Below, in pieces: positions 13,680-15,765 of a stretch of 15,765 nucleotides of DNA. The stretch comes from CAZDEK01 sp964504625 (GTDB lineage Bacteria; Patescibacteriota; Saccharimonadia; CAILAD01; GCA-016700035): contig CAZDEK010000012.1 in NCBI GenBank assembly GCA_964504625.1, forward strand, positions 1 to 15,765. Reading direction: 5' to 3'. Position 1 is the first letter of the stretch; each line of letters starts with the position of its first letter. A program made the position numbers and the translations under genes. The notes beneath the pieces are model-generated. The model saw nothing but the letters and a program-made list of their open reading frames with translations, was not told the DNA's origin and ran no database searches.

Positions 13680-14360
13680 CTACAGGACGTACCGTCCTAC
13701 TTTTTCATCTTTGAGAATTCGACCATTCTGGATCGTAATCACGCGCCGCTTCAGTGCGTTCACGATCTCTTTATTATGGGTAGTCAGCAAAACGGTCGTA
13801 CCAAACTTATTGATCTTCAAAAGTAACTCAATAATATCCCATGAGTTTTTCGGATCAAGGTTACCAGTCGGTTCGTCAGCAATGAGAATTTTGGGGTTAC
13901 GTACAAGTGCTCGAGCAATCGCCACGCGCTGTTTTTCGCCGCCAGAAATCTCACGCGGATAGTTATTGGCCTTTTCAGCCAGCCCCACCAGCTGCAAAAT
14001 TTTCGGCACCGCCCGCTTGATCTCTGACGTACGCACACCTGAAGCCTCGAGCGCAAAGGCAACATTCTCGTACACTGTCAGATTCGGCAGTAGCTTAAAA
14101 TCCTGAAACACCACGCCAATGCGACGACGCAAATGCGGGATATTACTCTTATCGATAGTATCGTAGTCAATCGAACCAACAATGATCTTCCCACTGGTCG
14201 GCTCTTCTTCCTTAATAAGTAAACGAATGAGCGTCGACTTACCGGCACCTGAAGCGCCCACTACCGTCACGAACTCTCTTGGCTGTATATGCAAACTGAC
14301 GCCCGACAGTGCGACCGTCTTATTTGGATACATTACGGATACGCGATCTAAGAGAATCAC
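13680..14360 (-). CDS. ftsE: Cell division ATP-binding protein FtsE
   Basis: 226 aa, standard FtsE length. Walker A is GASGAGKST (35-43), the Q-loop Gln86 lies in VVFQDFKLLPNLTVYENV, the ABC signature is SGGEKQ (139-144), Walker B is ILIADEPTGNLD (158-169) and the H-loop is His195 in LLTTHNKEI. It hydrolyses ATP on the inner face of the membrane and drives FtsX. The GTG at 14360 gives the family N-terminus MILLDRVSVMYPNKTVAL. No Shine-Dalgarno precedes it; a CTGACA box, 17 nt and TAGATT place the transcript start at or near the GTG, so it may be leaderless. It is divergent from murA. Confidence 0.97.
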   Translation of the reverse strand: MILLDRVSVMYPNKTVALSGVSLHIQPREFVTVVGASGAGKSTLIRLLIKEEEPTSGKIIVGSIDYDTIDKSNIPHLRRRIGVVFQDFKLLPNLTVYENVAFALEASGVRTSEIKRAVPKILQLVGLAEKANNYPREISGGEKQRVAIARALVRNPKILIADEPTGNLDPKNSWDIIELLLKINKFGTTVLLTTHNKEIVNALKRRVITIQNGRILKDEKVGRYVL

Positions 14361-14386
14361 TTATAATCTATTTTAGCATATTCGTC

Positions 14387-14418
14387 TTGTCAGAAAACGC
14401 CTCGCGAGCTGCTACAAT
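14387..14418 (+). promoter_or_regulatory. Promoter region of murA, divergent from ftsE
   Basis: TACAAT (14413-14418) ends 6 nt before the murA ATG, which predicts a leaderless mRNA. The only -35-like hexamer, TTGTCA (14387-14392), is 20 nt away, longer than ideal. Its complement forms the CTGACA box facing ftsE, so the two divergent promoters would share this -35 region. Confidence 0.45.
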
Positions 14419-14424
14419 ACGGTC

Positions 14425-15678
14425 ATGACGAAACTTGCCATCACTGGCCCAACTCGGCTGCATGGTCATTGGCAAACCGCTGGCTCGAAGAATGCCGTCC
14501 TACCCATGTTAGCTGCCTGCCTCCTCACCGAAGAACCGATCGCACTCCATAATGTTCCGGAAATATCAGATGTCGAAGTCATGATCGAGATTCTCGAGTC
14601 ACTGGGAGCACGCGTGCAACGCCAGGATCACACCGTTCGTGTGCATGCAGCAGATGTCAAGCCTGGAATCATACCCGACGCCCTCACGGCGAAAATGCGC
14701 GCCTCAGTACTTATCTTGGGAGCAGCCGTAGCTCGAACCGGTGATATCACTATTGCGCAACCAGGTGGCGATATGATCGGTGCGCGACCGATTGCCAGTC
14801 ATCTCCAAGCCTTCGCTCAGCTAGGCCTCGCTATCGAACGCCATACCGGACATACCCGAGTCTCGGGGAGACCACGAGGCAGCCTGGTTAATCTCGGCGA
14901 ACTCACCGTTACGGGTGCCGAGAATGCCATCATGGCAGCTGTGCTCGCTGAGGGCACAACCCATTTGCGCATGGTGGCAGTCGAGCCACACGTGGTCGAG
15001 CTCACAAACTTACTCATACGTATGGGTGCCGAGATTGAGGGAGCTGGCACGCATAATCTGGTGATTCATGGTGTAAAACGCCTCCATGGCACTGAGTGGC
15101 AAGTCAGCCCTGACCAGCTGGAGAGTGGCACGATTGCCATCGCAGCTGCCGCCTCACACGGGGATGTTACAATCTCCGACTTTCTCATCAAAGAACATGA
15201 TGCTTTACTGACGATTTTCAATCAGATTGGAGTGCTGTATGAAATTCTGTCGCCGACGCAAATTCGCATCTTGCCCGGTGGCGAATATCAGCCGGTCAAA
15301 GTCCGCACCCAACCTTATCCCAATTTTCCCTCTGACTTACAGGCGCCTTTAGCCGTTCTTCTTACTCAGTGTGATGGCACATCAGAGATTTTTGAAACGC
15401 TCTATGAAGGCCGCTTGCAGTACTTGTTTGAACTTCAGCGCATGGGCGCCACTGCCGCTATGCGGGATGCGCACACTGCCATTATTACCGGTCCAACTCC
15501 CCTCATTGCGGCCGATCTCGTAAGTTTTGACATCCGCGCCGGCGCCACAGTCCTGATTGCGGCGCTGATCGCTCAAGGTACAACCATTATCGACCGTATC
15601 GAGCATATTCACCGCGGCTACGAACGAATTGAAGAGCGGTTGTCCGCCCTCGGCGCCCAATTGGGCCATGTGAGCTAG
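14425..15678 (+). CDS. murA: UDP-N-acetylglucosamine 1-carboxyvinyltransferase, Cys-to-Asp active site
   Basis: 417 aa, full length. MurA transfers enolpyruvate from PEP to UDP-GlcNAc, the first committed step of peptidoglycan synthesis. Conserved features are Lys22 in GSKNAVLPML, MRAS (91-94), the catalytic-loop motif PGGDMIGARP (113-122), TVTGAENAIMAAVLAEG (161-177), Asp304 in PYPNFPSDLQAP and Arg397 in HRGYERIEERL. The loop residue that is Cys115 in E. coli is Asp116 here. In Mycobacterium and Chlamydia the same change keeps activity but makes MurA insensitive to fosfomycin. The family ENRF motif reads EGRL (328-331). No Shine-Dalgarno is present and a TACAAT box sits 6 nt before the ATG. 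The TAG stop overlaps the opposing gene's stop by 4 nt. Confidence 0.97.
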   Translation: MTKLAITGPTRLHGHWQTAGSKNAVLPMLAACLLTEEPIALHNVPEISDVEVMIEILESLGARVQRQDHTVRVHAADVKPGIIPDALTAKMRASVLILGAAVARTGDITIAQPGGDMIGARPIASHLQAFAQLGLAIERHTGHTRVSGRPRGSLVNLGELTVTGAENAIMAAVLAEGTTHLRMVAVEPHVVELTNLLIRMGAEIEGAGTHNLVIHGVKRLHGTEWQVSPDQLESGTIAIAAAASHGDVTISDFLIKEHDALLTIFNQIGVLYEILSPTQIRILPGGEYQPVKVRTQPYPNFPSDLQAPLAVLLTQCDGTSEIFETLYEGRLQYLFELQRMGATAAMRDAHTAIITGPTPLIAADLVSFDIRAGATVLIAALIAQGTTIIDRIEHIHRGYERIEERLSALGAQLGHVS

Positions 15679-15765
15679 CTATCTTCTCCTAGGCTTTTTG
15701 TAAGATATGCCTCGATAAAAGGCTCAATCTCCCCTGACAATACCCCGTCCGTGTCACTTGTCTCG
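15675..15765 (-). CDS. prfB: Peptide chain release factor 2, C-terminal fragment (runs off the window)
   Basis: Only the last 29 codons are inside the window; the gene continues past the right edge. The visible end contains TDGVLSGEIEPFIEAYL, which matches the usual RF2 C-terminus (a VLDG-type turn, then a DPFIEAYL-type helix). RF2 ends translation at UGA and UAA, in line with TGA being a stop in this genome. The conserved GGQ and SPF motifs and any programmed frameshift lie outside, so the call rests on the tail and on context: prfB commonly precedes ftsE-ftsX. Its stop codon shares the palindrome AGCTAGCT with the murA stop. Confidence 0.75.
   Translation of the reverse strand, partial: ETSDTDGVLSGEIEPFIEAYLTKSLGEDS

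Noticed and set aside
1..15765. CRISPR arrays, insertion sequences, transposase, toxin-antitoxin or phage genes
   Set aside because: No regularly spaced direct repeats, terminal inverted repeats with a transposase, or recognisable defence proteins were found on either strand.
1..15765. UGA recoded as glycine
   Set aside because: xseA, the flippase-like gene and ftsX all end at TGA at their expected family C-termini, and no recognised gene contains an in-frame TGA.

Overview
The window looks like a gene-dense segment of a small-genome bacterium. The most likely source is a member of the Candidate Phyla Radiation (Patescibacteria), probably Saccharibacteria (TM7)-like. This is an inference from gene content and style: tightly packed core genes, overlapping genes, start codons sitting directly on -10 boxes with no Shine-Dalgarno, a Pro-rich sortase, a FtsEX/PcsB-type cell-wall module, and a MurA whose active-site Cys is Asp. 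TGA is used as a stop (xseA, the flippase-like gene, ftsX), which argues against the UGA-Gly code of Gracilibacteria/Absconditabacteria. No rRNA or marker phylogeny is available here.

Layout. Bases 1-338 are non-coding on the + strand. They hold an intact tRNA-Leu(CAA) on the minus strand with its terminator, beyond it a broken copy of the tRNA 3' end with a 57-nt insertion and several hairpins, and a divergent promoter with a palindromic -10. A class D/E-like sortase (339-1643, +) converges on a minus-strand pair, an unrecognised gene with a degenerate NnrD/ribokinase-like look and a small DUF2267-like gene (1648-2915). Next, also on the minus strand, come xseB, xseA and a flippase-like (COG0392) membrane protein (2950-5369). 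A 75-bp divergent gap leads to a Trm11/TrmG10-like tRNA methyltransferase and rpmA (L27) on the plus strand (5445-6868), closed by a strong bidirectional hairpin.

From 14360 down to 6928 runs one long minus-strand gene train: ftsE, ftsX, two tandem PcsB-like coiled-coil CHAP hydrolases, a CtpA-like S41 protease, pyrG and an orphan single-domain response regulator. A near-consensus promoter embedded in the ftsX stop starts the hydrolase part, with a hairpin at the 5' end of the leader. murA (14425-15678, +) diverges from ftsE, and its stop overlaps the stop of a partial minus-strand gene that reads as the C-terminus of release factor 2 (prfB).

How the genes fit together. FtsEX is the known ATP-driven activator of PcsB-type hydrolases, so ftsEX, two hydrolases and a membrane-anchored processing protease look like a complete septal peptidoglycan-cleavage unit, next to MurA, which commits UDP-GlcNAc to peptidoglycan synthesis. 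CTP synthase and the receiver protein ride at the end of that operon. The plus-strand pair (tRNA methyltransferase and L27) is a translation module. I did not find a mobile element, CRISPR array or an obvious new multi-gene system. The least explained parts are bases 1-140, the NnrD/DUF2267-like pair, and the repeated leaderless promoter architecture.
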